Source: Phycisphaerae bacterium
GTDB lineage: Bacteria > Planctomycetota > Phycisphaerae > Sedimentisphaerales > Anaerobacaceae
Reading direction: 5' to 3'
NCBI GenBank assembly: GCA_030609625.1
Contig: JAUWBX010000101.1
Span: forward strand, 1 to 6,941
Length of the DNA: 6,941 bases
Position 1 is the first letter of the stretch, and every line of letters begins with the position of its first letter. Of this stretch, positions 1-6,722 are shown piece by piece. The translations under genes were made by a program, and so were the position numbers. The notes beneath the pieces are model-generated. The model was not told the DNA's origin. It searched no databases and saw only the letters and a list, made by a program, of their open reading frames with translations.

Positions 1-376
1 GGCTCGGTGCGTCAGTCGCAACGAACACTGCCTCGATCTTAGGGTCCTTCACTAACACCTTTAACGACTCGTATGACTTATCGCACCGGCAGGCTTTCAT
101 TAGTGCTTGCCGCCGCTCGGGAATCAAATCGCTGACCGCAACGACATCGACATTTGGGTGATCCTGAAAGCCAAAGGCTGCTCCAAAACGGCATACGCCG
201 TAACCGACGATTCCAACGCGCACCTTCCGTTCGGAGACAGGCTTCCACGTCCTCCGCACTTGCTCCTCTTGAGCGTCCACCGCCCGCAGAGAAAGACCCC
301 CAGCCACGCATGCCCCCAATGAGACTTTACCCAGCCTCTCCAGGAAATCACGCCGATAGATAGCATTGTCTGACAT
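1..376 (-). CDS. Gfo/Idh/MocA-family oxidoreductase, Tat-exported, C-terminus beyond the window
   Basis: This is the first 125 codons of a gene that runs off the left edge. The start ATG (374-376) follows a strong AAGGAGG (384-390) with a 7-nt spacer. The N-terminus carries a twin-arginine signal, YRRDFLERLG at residues 7-16, then a hydrophobic stretch to about residue 30. A possible cleavage site is VDA-Q at 33-36; L-G-A-C at 20-23 also resembles a lipobox, so a Tat lipoprotein is an alternative. Residues 52-60 (VRVGIVGYG) are the glycine-rich NAD(P)-binding turn of a Rossmann fold. HPNVDVVAVSD at 73-83 and IEAVFVATDAPS at 114-125 are the second strand and the usual family block that follows. 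Members oxidise, reduce or hydrolyse sugars and polyols with NAD(P); exported Tat versions are frequent in Planctomycetota-like genomes. The catalytic EKP-type motif lies outside the window, so the substrate is unknown. Confidence 0.93.
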   Translation of the reverse strand, partial: MSDNAIYRRDFLERLGKVSLGACVAGGLSLRAVDAQEEQVRRTWKPVSERKVRVGIVGYGVCRFGAAFGFQDHPNVDVVAVSDLIPERRQALMKACRCDKSYESLKVLVKDPKIEAVFVATDAPS

Positions 377-453
377 AGACTAACCTCCTTCATTCTGACT
401 AACATCTCTCAACGACTGCAACGCCCATGTACTGCCTGTCGTCTTGTTTGGCC

Positions 454-483
454 ATTATACTGGAGGAGTATCCATTGCGTCAA
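454..483 (-). promoter_or_regulatory. Sigma70-type promoter of the oxidoreductase gene
   Basis: On the minus strand, TTGACG (478-483) is followed after 18 bp by a perfect TATAAT (454-459). Transcription would start near 447, giving a leader of about 70 nt before the ATG at 376. The boxes are seen directly; activity is inferred. Confidence 0.65.
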
Positions 484-503
484 CATTCCCGACGACGTGT
501 AAC

Positions 504-532
504 ATTGTTGAAAGAACGATTGCGCTTGTCAA
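504..532 (-). promoter_or_regulatory. Possible second upstream promoter of the oxidoreductase gene
   Basis: On the minus strand, a perfect TTGACA (527-532) is followed after 17 bp by AACAAT (504-509), which matches four of six bases of TATAAT. It lies about 50 bp upstream of the better promoter and points the same way, so it may be a tandem promoter or chance. Confidence 0.3.
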
Positions 533-851
533 GCGAACATCGGACCACTGCAAAACAGCCGAATTCCTAATGAAAGCGTGTTGGAAAGAAGATGCACAGG
601 TAGTTGCCAGTGAGCCACAAAAAGAAACATACATTGAATCCGTGCGCGCAAAATCGGCGTTTTTTCACTAAAAACAGTCCTCGCGCCAGCCTGCAAATCT
701 AAGACAAAGTCTAATCTATCACCACCACTTTCCCCTCGTCAACCAAACATCTCTTCAAATCCTTATTCAGCCAATACCCCCAAAAGAATTATATGATTGA
801 TACATTTCTTTTCATCCGGCTACTTAATCCGATTTCACACAAATAATTCTT

Positions 852-869
852 GAAAATATTCGTATTTTC
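852..869 (+). repeat. Hairpin with 7-bp stem and TTCG loop
   Basis: GAAAATA (852-858) and TATTTTC (863-869) form a perfect stem around TTCG. In plus-strand RNA this would be a UUCG tetraloop. No T-run follows on either strand, so it is not a standard intrinsic terminator. Its role is unknown. Confidence 0.5.
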
Positions 870-919
870 GCAAAAAATTGACATTTATTCGGACTTGATA
901 TAGGCAAAATCAACATTTG

Positions 920-939
920 TGGAGACATTTTGGAGACAT
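920..939 (+). repeat. Tandem TGGAGACAT repeat just upstream of the intron
   Basis: TGGAGACAT occurs at 920-928 and again at 931-939, separated by TT. The second copy overlaps the proposed intron-binding site 2 (GAGAC, 933-937). It may be part of the intron target or of an older mobile-element end; nothing else supports either reading. Confidence 0.4.
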
Positions 940-946
940 GATGTCA
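940..946 (+). other. Intron-binding site 1 (5' exon target)
   Basis: GATGTCA directly precedes the proposed splice site. It pairs with TGACGTT (1167-1173) over 7 bp, including two G-U pairs. Finding this complementarity exactly at the GTGTG boundary fixes the left end of the intron. Confidence 0.6.
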
Positions 947-1456
947 GTGTGCCGCAGCAAGCGGCGTCAGAGATGGGAGTAGGCCTCCCGCAACCGGCTT
1001 GCGGGAGCAGGTTGCAAACCACCGTAAGCGGCTTTGGTTAAGAGCCTTGGTCGTGAGCGTTACGGAAAAGGTGCTTTAGAAGCATCAGGTGTGGATTAAG
1101 AAGACGAATACAAGTGAACCACCGTTTAATTGTCGAAAGTCTTAGACGACGTCAAAACTGGGGATTTGACGTTTCCCCAGGACGAGTCTGGCGGATACCT
1201 GCTAACTGGCCAGGCGGCGCCCGGCATAGAGGTGGCGTGAGCTTAATCTGGGCTTTGACGTGGAACTGCGGGAACCTGTCGCAACGATGTTAAGAGAAAG
1301 GCACAAGCAGAGAAACTGCGAGGCTGATAGTATCGATGCGTTGCACAGGGGCGGACGAACTCGTAGTAGCGTTGAAGCTGCTGTAATGGCAGCCGAGCGA
1401 AGGGGCTTGGTCATTTAGCTACCGACAAGCGACCAACTGTTTAACAGGAGGAGTCG
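947..1456 (+). mobile_element. Group II intron, 5' ribozyme portion (domains I-III and start of IV)
   Basis: Group II introns are self-splicing retroelements. The 5' end fits GUGUG at 947-951. The stretch has no long frame but many short complementary segments. The block near 1350-1405 contains CTCGTAGTAGC (1360-1370) and GAGCGAAGGGG (1395-1405), which closely resembles the region that precedes the maturase ORF in bacterial group II introns such as Ll.LtrB. A domain IV-like hairpin, TTGGTC (1407-1412) with GACCAA (1431-1436), then leads to a ribosome-binding site AGGAGGAG (1446-1453), as in domain IVa of ORF-bearing introns. The strongest support is an EBS1 loop at 1160-1178 that matches the 5' exon. 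No normal domain V or VI and no reverse-transcriptase motif (YADD) follows, and the downstream peptidase gene ends at 1657. The right border is therefore not visible, and the element is probably a fragment or a degenerate copy. Confidence 0.8.
1160..1178 (+). ncRNA. EBS1 hairpin of intron domain I
   Basis: GGGGA (1160-1164) pairs with TCCCC (1174-1178), leaving a 9-nt loop that contains TGACGTT (1167-1173). A stem presenting the exon-binding sequence in its loop is the usual geometry of EBS1 in group II introns. A possible EBS2, GTCTT (1139-1143), could pair with GAGAC at 933-937, but five base pairs with one wobble is weak. Confidence 0.6.
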
Positions 1457-1699
1457 TTGAAGGTAGCAAAACCATATGGTGTATTTCCATGTGGTTTGAA
1501 AGAGTCGTCAGTCGAAGTTCTCAACATAGCAAGGTATTGCCGCACTCCTCAATCGAAAGAAGAAGAGTATCGCCAAGAATCTATAATCAAGCCGTTCCTC
1601 CAAGCTACGCCCAACAGGCGCGTTCCTTTGAGCAGTGGTCGTCCACAGTGGCTTGCCTATCCCTTCTTAGCAAGCGCGTGTTGCATCATTGCCTCATAA
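1457..1699 (+). pseudogene. Possible remnant of an intron-encoded ORF
   Basis: A TTG codon at 1457 follows AGGAGGAG (1446-1453), where the maturase of a group II intron normally begins. The first residues, (M)KVAKPYG, resemble the opening of some intron reverse transcriptases, but the following residues do not match and no reverse-transcriptase motif appears. The frame stays open for 80 codons to TAA (1697-1699), overlapping the 3' end of the opposing peptidase gene. It could be a truncated or diverged N-terminus, or a chance frame within domain IV. Its protein nature is not established. Confidence 0.22.
1469..1497 (+). repeat. Strong 11-bp hairpin, superficially like intron domain V
   Basis: AAACCATATGG (1469-1479) pairs with CCATGTGGTTT (1487-1497) with one G-U pair, around a 7-nt loop. 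A group II domain V also has a CATATG-like stem preceded by AGC, and AGC occurs at 1465-1467. However, this hairpin lacks the GNRA tetraloop and the 2-nt bulge that define domain V. It may be domain IV structure or a badly decayed domain V. Confidence 0.45.
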
Positions 1700-2538
1700 A
1701 GCGCAAGCTGAATATCAAGAATCTCCTCGAATTTCACCTTACATGCCCTATCGGTGCTCAATCCATGTGGACACTCAAACGTGAAGCTGCTCGCCCCGCT
1801 CACATGGTATATGGCACTGGTCAGATTGAACGGTGATGGATACGTTCCGCTTTCAGCTCTTGGGTCAAATAGGGCTCCGTGAGGTAGTCTTCGCTCTTGG
1901 AGTATTGCGTAGTACGCTACAGCCAATTGACGAATGTCCTCCTGCTTCTCTGTGGTTACATACGCCGGTCGCAATAGAGCCGGTTTGCTCTCGTGGCTGT
2001 GTAGTGATACTGCCAGGTCCGGACCTTCTTCTTTGGCTACCTTCAGAATAGCCGGTGCCTCGGGCCCCATCGGCGAGAAGAACTCGTCGTGCATCGGATT
2101 AATGCCGGCATCATTGAAATAACATCCCAAAAATCCCACGTTGTCCCCCACCATTGGATGTTGCCTTTTGCTCTCCGGCCATCCACAAAACGTATCGTCG
2201 CTCCATGTTCCCTGTCCCCAGAACCGCAAATCCTCGATGCCCATCGCATGTAGCGACTGTGGTTCCAGCCTTGCAATACCGTCTGGATTACCAGCAGGTA
2301 TAATCAACAGCCGACATCTTCGACCTAATTCTTGCAGTTCCGTTTGTTCCTTTCCTTGCAGGTCCTTGCCGGTATCCATAATAGTGATGAGATTCACTAA
2401 TCCTGTAAGTCCCTCTACTTCGTGCCCGTGGACAGGGCCTACAAATAATATCACAGGTTTTTGCCTGGCTTCCTTATCAATGTATGCCGACTTCTGTCGA
2501 CCTCCCACAGCCGAGTTGAAATTCGCCTTCCGGGTGGT
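1657..2538 (-). pseudogene. M14-family zinc carboxypeptidase, catalytic part, cut from its N-terminus by a stop codon
   Basis: M14 enzymes are zinc hydrolases of C-terminal peptide or acyl-amide bonds. Counting from the GTG at 2506-2508, FVGPVHGHE (22-30) carries the first zinc pair H27 and E30. NPDG (74-77) is a conserved loop, SLHSH (169-172) gives the third zinc ligand H170, and FTFECPHG (242-249) carries the likely catalytic base E245. The C-terminus (KKG, TAG at 1657-1659) looks natural. The missing first strand and about 45 upstream residues lie in the same frame before TAA 2539-2541, at the end of the lyase frame. A restart at GTG 2508 is unlikely: the nearest purine-rich GGAAGG is about 15 nt upstream and an N-terminal strand would be lost. 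All catalytic residues remain, so the break is recent, a sequencing error or recoded. Substrate unknown; the fold resembles aspartoacylase/succinylglutamate desuccinylase and carboxypeptidase relatives. Confidence 0.82.
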
Positions 2539-2541
2539 TTA
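2539..2541 (-). other. In-frame TAA interrupting the M14 domain
   Basis: The frame on both sides is continuous for 1107 codons from 4977 to 1657, with this single stop. Before it, GGRRIQLVSFGE resembles the N-terminal strand of an M14 domain. After it, ANFNSA and then KPVILFVGPVHGHE continue the fold. One substitution (GAA, CAA or AAA to TAA) would explain it. Confidence 0.8.
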
Positions 2542-4977
2542 CTCGCACTCTCCAAAACTCACCAACTGTATCCGCCGGCCCCCTGGTGTTGTCGCAATTA
2601 CCTCCACTTTGCCGTTCTTGACTTTTGCCAGTTGTCTATCATGTTTCTCCATTGCTCCAACCCAGAAATCGGGCAACTCTCTCTTGGGTATCCCTGCCTT
2701 GGCCTGCTCGTAAGTCATAGCCCCATATATCCTTGATGCTATTCCCACTTGCTTTTGGATGCTCGATGCCAAGTCCCTATCTATCCTCCGTCCCTCACCT
2801 ATTCTCCTGATGTAACCGCCCAATGCTGCCGTGCTATTGAATATGACATCCCATACCTGCCGAGGCGTTACTACCCTCACACCACAAGCGTCACCTTCCT
2901 CAATCAGTTCGGTCTTGTCCATTTTCTCAAGACCTTGCCCTCCAACCTGTATCACATGAAGGAACACGTCTTTCTTCCTCGCTCGCCCCGGTGCGACCTC
3001 AACTCGCCACTGACCCATCAGAGCGAGATTTTCCTCCGTCAATCCATCCCGTATGATGTCCCAGTTTTTCCCCGCCGCCCAGAACTCCTTGCCCGGTCCT
3101 CCGACCGCCTGCAAAACAGCATCCTTTGGCAAAATCGTTTTGCACAACATTCTGCCTTTGTTGTGCTCGGCCCTGGTTATCTTGCCACTTATCTTCGGCT
3201 TGTGGGCCGTATGCAGGAGCCAGTCCTTCCGGTAGTTCGCGTCCGTTGACACTACTCGATCGAAAACTACGAAATGATTCGGAATCAGAAACACAATCTG
3301 CCGCGTCACCAGCGTGCATTTCTCCCCCAAATACGGTTGTTCGGCCTTATTGACTACACCGTGCTGATAACACGCCGTCGCGTCCCCTGCAACATAAACA
3401 TAGTCGTCGTTCGTCTCAAAGGCCTTGACCACCGAACCGAGATGTTTATGCTGTCCACCGTGATTGCCGACAACCGTGCCTCCCCAATACCGCGCCGGTG
3501 GCTCGCCCGCCTGGTGGATAACGACACAATTGTGGGCCACCGTCTGTGCATAGTAGTTTGCAAGATGTTCGCCGTTGTCAAACTCCTTGTAACGTGTCCC
3601 TGAGTCCAGGGCCAGAAAGCCCTTGTTATAAATCACGAAATTCAGCGCATCATAGTGTCTGTGCTGCTCCAGTATCCCGCCGCACGAGAACATGCAGTAC
3701 GTATCATCATACCCCGTTCCGCTCCGCATGATGATTTGCCCCATGTTCTCGAAGTGCCTTGCCTTCGGCAGTTCTTGCGGCTCGAAGTCCTCTGGTGAAT
3801 CATCAAGATTCGTCACCTGTACCCGCGTTTTCTGTGAGGGCAGCAGAAAAGGATAAATGAACCAAGTACTGCTGTATCGTTTCTGAGGCAGCAAGTCTTG
3901 CACATGTTTGGCCAGGGCCGCCTCTTTCGGCCGCTGCTTACCGTAGAGATGCCGAATGTTCGCCATGTGCGTATATAATTGGCTCGTTGGCATTGCGTTC
4001 TTCGTGTGGGGCCGGTCGCCGTATCCGAACTCCAAGGGTCCGCCATCAGCCTCTATCCAGTTCCATATCACGTAATTAGCCAGCCATGCACTGTGCGGCC
4101 AGTCAGGTGCGATATTCTCCCCCGTAGCCGAGAGCCAGGTGTAGAAAAAGTTCTGCTCCGACCATGGGTATGCTCCTAAAACATATCCGAGTGTCGCCGA
4201 CGCCCCGCCACCATCATCGCCGCAAGCCCTGCGTCTATGTTCCAATAGCTTCATGTTCTCATTCCGTCCCCACAGAAGCCACTCGTTTACTTTGTCTTGC
4301 TCTATTCCGGTCCCGAAAGCCGTGCATCCTATGAACCACTGGCAGTTCTTCACACCGTAGAACCCGCTACTGTACCCGCTCATGTTCTCTCTATAGATTG
4401 TCGGCCTGGCCTTCAGCACCCTGTCAAAGGCCCTCACCAGTCTCGACATGTAATCCTGCCTCTCCGGCTCCGACAAAGCCTCATAGAGCCAGTCCCAGGC
4501 CAACGTAGCATGAACCCGCGAAGTCGAGTACCAGTTCACGCTCTTTCTCTGACTAAAGCACTCATCGTAGAACCGCAGAGACGCGTCCAGATATCTCTTC
4601 GAAAGTTCGAGATACTGCGGCTCCCCGGTCATCCGATACACAAACGCCGACCACGCTGCTTCCCGGCCGTATTCCCTTGCCTCGAGCGCATCCTTGCCAC
4701 TCGTACTCCTGATGAGACGGTCCACACGCCCCTTTATATAGAGGTACCACTGCTGTTCCGGCCCGAGAGCACGCTGACGTACAGCCGGCCATGTCTGCGA
4801 ATTGAAAAACAGTCTCGGATGGTCCTTGCGAATCTTCTCGACCCACCCGGGCAGTTCCCCCGCCACACATTCGACGTGAAATGTATTGCCTGCAGTTAAG
4901 AAGGAGACCATCAATATTGTGAATATGTGTGCTAACCGTGTGGGCCTTGTTTGGATATGTCTGTTTAGCTTTCCCAT
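2539..4977 (-). CDS. Secreted heparinase II/III-like polysaccharide lyase, fused to the start of an M14 peptidase
   Basis: This family cleaves acidic polysaccharides by beta-elimination. The start at 4977 has GGAGG (4986-4990) 8 nt upstream; an in-frame ATG at 5061 lies inside the -10 box and is rejected. Length to the stop is 812 residues. Residues 15-30 are the hydrophobic core of a signal peptide. HPRLFF (53-58) opens an alpha/alpha-toroid region to about residue 380. From about 405 to 735 is the beta-sandwich heparinase II/III domain: QHRHYDALNFVIY (438-450) has the paired H439/H441, then LALDSGTR with D458 and YYAQTVAHN with H482. These correspond to the catalytic/zinc His pair and the Asp and His zinc ligands of heparinase II. 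A Tyr near 265 in GGGASATLGY may be catalytic. The lyase ends around VGIASRI (744-750); MTYEQAKAGIPKRELPDFW onward (754-812) belongs to the M14 domain. Substrate cannot be told. Confidence 0.9.
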   Translation of the reverse strand: MGKLNRHIQTRPTRLAHIFTILMVSFLTAGNTFHVECVAGELPGWVEKIRKDHPRLFFNSQTWPAVRQRALGPEQQWYLYIKGRVDRLIRSTSGKDALEAREYGREAAWSAFVYRMTGEPQYLELSKRYLDASLRFYDECFSQRKSVNWYSTSRVHATLAWDWLYEALSEPERQDYMSRLVRAFDRVLKARPTIYRENMSGYSSGFYGVKNCQWFIGCTAFGTGIEQDKVNEWLLWGRNENMKLLEHRRRACGDDGGGASATLGYVLGAYPWSEQNFFYTWLSATGENIAPDWPHSAWLANYVIWNWIEADGGPLEFGYGDRPHTKNAMPTSQLYTHMANIRHLYGKQRPKEAALAKHVQDLLPQKRYSSTWFIYPFLLPSQKTRVQVTNLDDSPEDFEPQELPKARHFENMGQIIMRSGTGYDDTYCMFSCGGILEQHRHYDALNFVIYNKGFLALDSGTRYKEFDNGEHLANYYAQTVAHNCVVIHQAGEPPARYWGGTVVGNHGGQHKHLGSVVKAFETNDDYVYVAGDATACYQHGVVNKAEQPYLGEKCTLVTRQIVFLIPNHFVVFDRVVSTDANYRKDWLLHTAHKPKISGKITRAEHNKGRMLCKTILPKDAVLQAVGGPGKEFWAAGKNWDIIRDGLTEENLALMGQWRVEVAPGRARKKDVFLHVIQVGGQGLEKMDKTELIEEGDACGVRVVTPRQVWDVIFNSTAALGGYIRRIGEGRRIDRDLASSIQKQVGIASRIYGAMTYEQAKAGIPKRELPDFWVGAMEKHDRQLAKVKNGKVEVIATTPGGRRIQLVSFGECE

Positions 4978-4985
4978 GTGTATTG

Positions 4986-4990
4986 CCTCC
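4986..4990 (-). promoter_or_regulatory. Ribosome-binding site deciding the lyase start
   Basis: GGAGG lies 8 nt before the ATG at 4977 and fixes this start over the longer frame beginning at 5061. The protein then begins MGKLNRHIQ, directly ahead of a normal signal peptide. Confidence 0.8.
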
Positions 4991-5059
4991 GAATGAGTCC
5001 GTTTCGTGTCGAAAGATTCTGTCTCTTGCGTCCGTAGTCCCTGGAACGCACGACGGTAC

Positions 5060-5088
5060 ATTATTCTAATTCTTTAGCGGATTCTCAA
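5060..5088 (-). promoter_or_regulatory. Promoter of the lyase gene
   Basis: On the minus strand, TTGAGA (5083-5088) is followed after 17 bp by AATAAT (5060-5065). Each box differs from the sigma70 consensus at one position. Transcription would begin near 5053, giving a leader of about 75 nt before the ATG at 4977. Confidence 0.6.
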
Positions 5089-5128
5089 CAAGCGCAAACT
5101 GGAGGTTGCGCCGATTTCGATGCGGTAC

Positions 5129-5142
5129 ACGTGTTGACACGT
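5129..5142. promoter_or_regulatory. Palindrome over the -35 box, candidate operator
   Basis: ACGTGT (5129-5134) and ACACGT (5137-5142) form a perfect inverted repeat with TG between them. It covers the TTGACA of the rightward promoter (5134-5139), a typical place for a repressor. It lies about 40 bp from the -35 box of the leftward promoter, so one regulator could control both genes. No regulator gene is in the window. Confidence 0.45.
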
Positions 5143-5161
5143 ACGCCGAATCCTGTATAAT
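5134..5161 (+). promoter_or_regulatory. Strong promoter of the beta-helix protein gene
   Basis: A perfect TTGACA (5134-5139) and a perfect TATAAT (5156-5161) are separated by 16 bp, close to the ideal 17. Transcription would begin near 5168, leaving an untranslated leader of about 170 nt before the start codon. I see no recognisable riboswitch or terminator in that leader. Confidence 0.72.
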
Positions 5162-5338
5162 CAGTCTTTGGCAAATTAAGCCGGCGTTTTCATGTGAATA
5201 GAGTTCTGCAGGGTAAATATTGGCGCCCCGGTCTATTTGTCATACATAGCAGGGTGTACAAAATCTGTTGAATATCCTGCCCGTTCTCAGAGAAGTCAAC
5301 TCATATTACCCAGGTAGCTAACATGGCCAGGGGGCGTT

Positions 5339-6712
5339 ATGATGAGATTGTGTGCTTCAAGCTTATTAGTAACATTCGCTCTTGAATGTTTGGCGGCGAG
5401 TGTGTTGTACGGGACGGTTTTCTATGTTGATCCTGAGAAGGGAGATATGGATAACGACGGTTCTGCAGAGCGTCCCTGGAGAACTGTTGAACAAGTATTT
5501 GAGCAGAATCTAATACAGACGCGCGACACTGCAGGCCGTTTCAAGAATCCGCAAGCGCCTGTGAAGGCCGGCGATACTATCCTGCTTCGTTCGGGCTACC
5601 ATGGAGAAATTTACTGCCGGGGGGCTTATAACGACGACTTTATTTCAATTGTGGCTGAAGAGGGACATAAACCCAGGGTAAGACGCGTATTCTTCTCAGC
5701 CGCTAAGAAGTGGGTCATTCGAGGTCTTACAGTCTCACCCGGTTTCGCCCCTGAATATAAACGAGATCGCCTTATCTATGTTGTGAACTGGAGTGGGCCG
5801 AGTGCCGACTTTGTAATCGAGAACAACACACTTTACTCTTCAGTGGATGCCCCTTCATGGTCGGCTAAGGAATGGGACAGCCTTGTCTGCTATGGGATTT
5901 CCGTCATTGGAGACAGAATCAGGATTCAGAATAACACGCTTAGATATGTCAATCACGGTATTACAATCAGTGGTGACAAGATTACGGTTGAGCGCAATTC
6001 CATCGAACACATCGCCGGTGACGGGATTGTCTGTTCGGCCAACAATGCGTCTCTTCTGGGCAACAGCATGAAGTACTTCTATAAGGTGAACTCGAACCAT
6101 GACGACGGCATCCAGTTCCATCGCGGCAGGGACAAGACCACGCCGATACTAAATGCTGTGGTGCGCGGCAACTCTGTGATTGCCCGGGACAACGCGGTCA
6201 GCAGTCCGTTGATTGGCAGCCCGCAGGGCATTTGTAACTTTGATATTCCAGCGGTCAACTGGCGAGTCGAGAACAATCTTGTGCTTGTCCAACATCACCA
6301 TGGCATCACCATCAGTGGTTGCCGGAATTGCGTCATAATTAACAACCTGGCGTACAATCCATATGGTGGCCGTTTCTTCGCCGGGATTATGATCGGAACC
6401 ACGCATGGCAAGACGATAAGTGAGAATTCCGTAATACGCAACAATCTTGTCAACTCGGAAATCAGTTACCCGCGAGCGAATAACACGGTTGACCACAATA
6501 TCGTGGTCAATGACCCAGACCGTTTTTTTCGCAATCCTCGGAAATATGACATGCGTCACAAGCAGGCCAGTCCGGCGATCGATGCCGGCAGCATTATTTC
6601 TGCACCCGAAATCGACATCAACGGCGTCCGACGGCCGCAGGGAATTGGCGTTGATGTTGGGCCATATGAATTTGAGGGTGTTCATGTGCCAATGAACAGC
6701 GGGATTCGTTAG
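5339..6712 (+). CDS. Secreted right-handed parallel beta-helix repeat protein
   Basis: The protein has 457 residues. Residues 6-24 are a hydrophobic signal peptide. The mature part opens with VFYVDPEKGDMDNDGSAERPW (in two parts, 27-40 and 41-47), the usual start of exported beta-helix proteins that resemble polysaccharide lyases. Helix coils repeat a V-x-x-N-N-x-(L/I) pattern: FVIENNTLY (158-166), IRIQNNTLRY (194-203), ITVERNSIEH (215-224), AVVRGNSVIA (273-282), WRVENNLVLV (308-317), CVIINNLAYN (331-340), SVIRNNLVNS (364-373) and NTVDHNIVVND (382-392). HGITISG occurs at 206-212 and 321-327. The end, SPAIDAGS (411-418) to DVGPYEF (439-445), is a typical C-terminal cap of such proteins. Two adjacent ATGs exist: AGGGGG (5329-5334) is 4 nt from the first and 7 nt from the second (5342), so 5342 is equally possible. 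It probably binds or cleaves a polysaccharide; no catalytic site is assigned. Confidence 0.9.
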   Translation: MMRLCASSLLVTFALECLAASVLYGTVFYVDPEKGDMDNDGSAERPWRTVEQVFEQNLIQTRDTAGRFKNPQAPVKAGDTILLRSGYHGEIYCRGAYNDDFISIVAEEGHKPRVRRVFFSAAKKWVIRGLTVSPGFAPEYKRDRLIYVVNWSGPSADFVIENNTLYSSVDAPSWSAKEWDSLVCYGISVIGDRIRIQNNTLRYVNHGITISGDKITVERNSIEHIAGDGIVCSANNASLLGNSMKYFYKVNSNHDDGIQFHRGRDKTTPILNAVVRGNSVIARDNAVSSPLIGSPQGICNFDIPAVNWRVENNLVLVQHHHGITISGCRNCVIINNLAYNPYGGRFFAGIMIGTTHGKTISENSVIRNNLVNSEISYPRANNTVDHNIVVNDPDRFFRNPRKYDMRHKQASPAIDAGSIISAPEIDINGVRRPQGIGVDVGPYEFEGVHVPMNSGIR

Positions 6713-6722
6713 GAGCAACGTT

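Larger units (their letters stand above)
377..946. other. Noncoding gap between the oxidoreductase start and the intron
   Basis: No convincing gene lies here. The left third holds the leader and promoters of the leftward oxidoreductase. From about 770 to 910 the DNA is clearly AT-rich and contains a small hairpin with a TTCG loop (852-869), a TTGACA (878-883) without a good -10 box, and a duplicated TGGAGACAT (920-928 and 931-939). The last bases before 947 act as the 5' exon of the group II intron. A 75-codon plus-strand frame ending at 671 overlaps the oxidoreductase promoters and shows no family signature. Confidence 0.6.

Noticed and set aside
444..671. Plus-strand frame of 75 codons
   Set aside because: It overlaps the promoters of the leftward oxidoreductase, has no clear ribosome-binding site and shows no family feature.
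852..883. Intrinsic terminator, or a promoter based on TTGACA at 878
   Set aside because: The hairpin has an AT-only core and no following T-run on either strand; the TTGACA lacks a good -10 box at 16-18 bp.
1202..1414. Minus-strand frame of 70 codons inside the intron
   Set aside because: It lies antisense to the conserved ribozyme segment and shows no protein family feature.
1469..1497. Hairpin as a functional group II domain V
   Set aside because: It lacks the GNRA tetraloop and the 2-nt bulge that are nearly invariant in domain V, and no domain VI with a bulged A follows convincingly.
2141..2713. Plus-strand frame of 190 codons
   Set aside because: It is antisense to the peptidase and lyase coding region, whose minus-strand translation has clear catalytic motifs.
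4297..4899. Plus-strand frame of 200 codons
   Set aside because: It is the antisense shadow of the N-terminal half of the lyase; no domain or ribosome-binding site supports it.
4978..5061. Upstream in-frame ATG as the start of the lyase
   Set aside because: It sits within the -10 box of the likely promoter and would place 28 charged residues before the signal peptide; the ATG at 4977 has a proper ribosome-binding site.
5323..5385. 20-codon upstream frame overlapping the beta-helix start
   Set aside because: Its ribosome-binding site is weak and it has no recognisable content; kept only as a possible modulator of translation.
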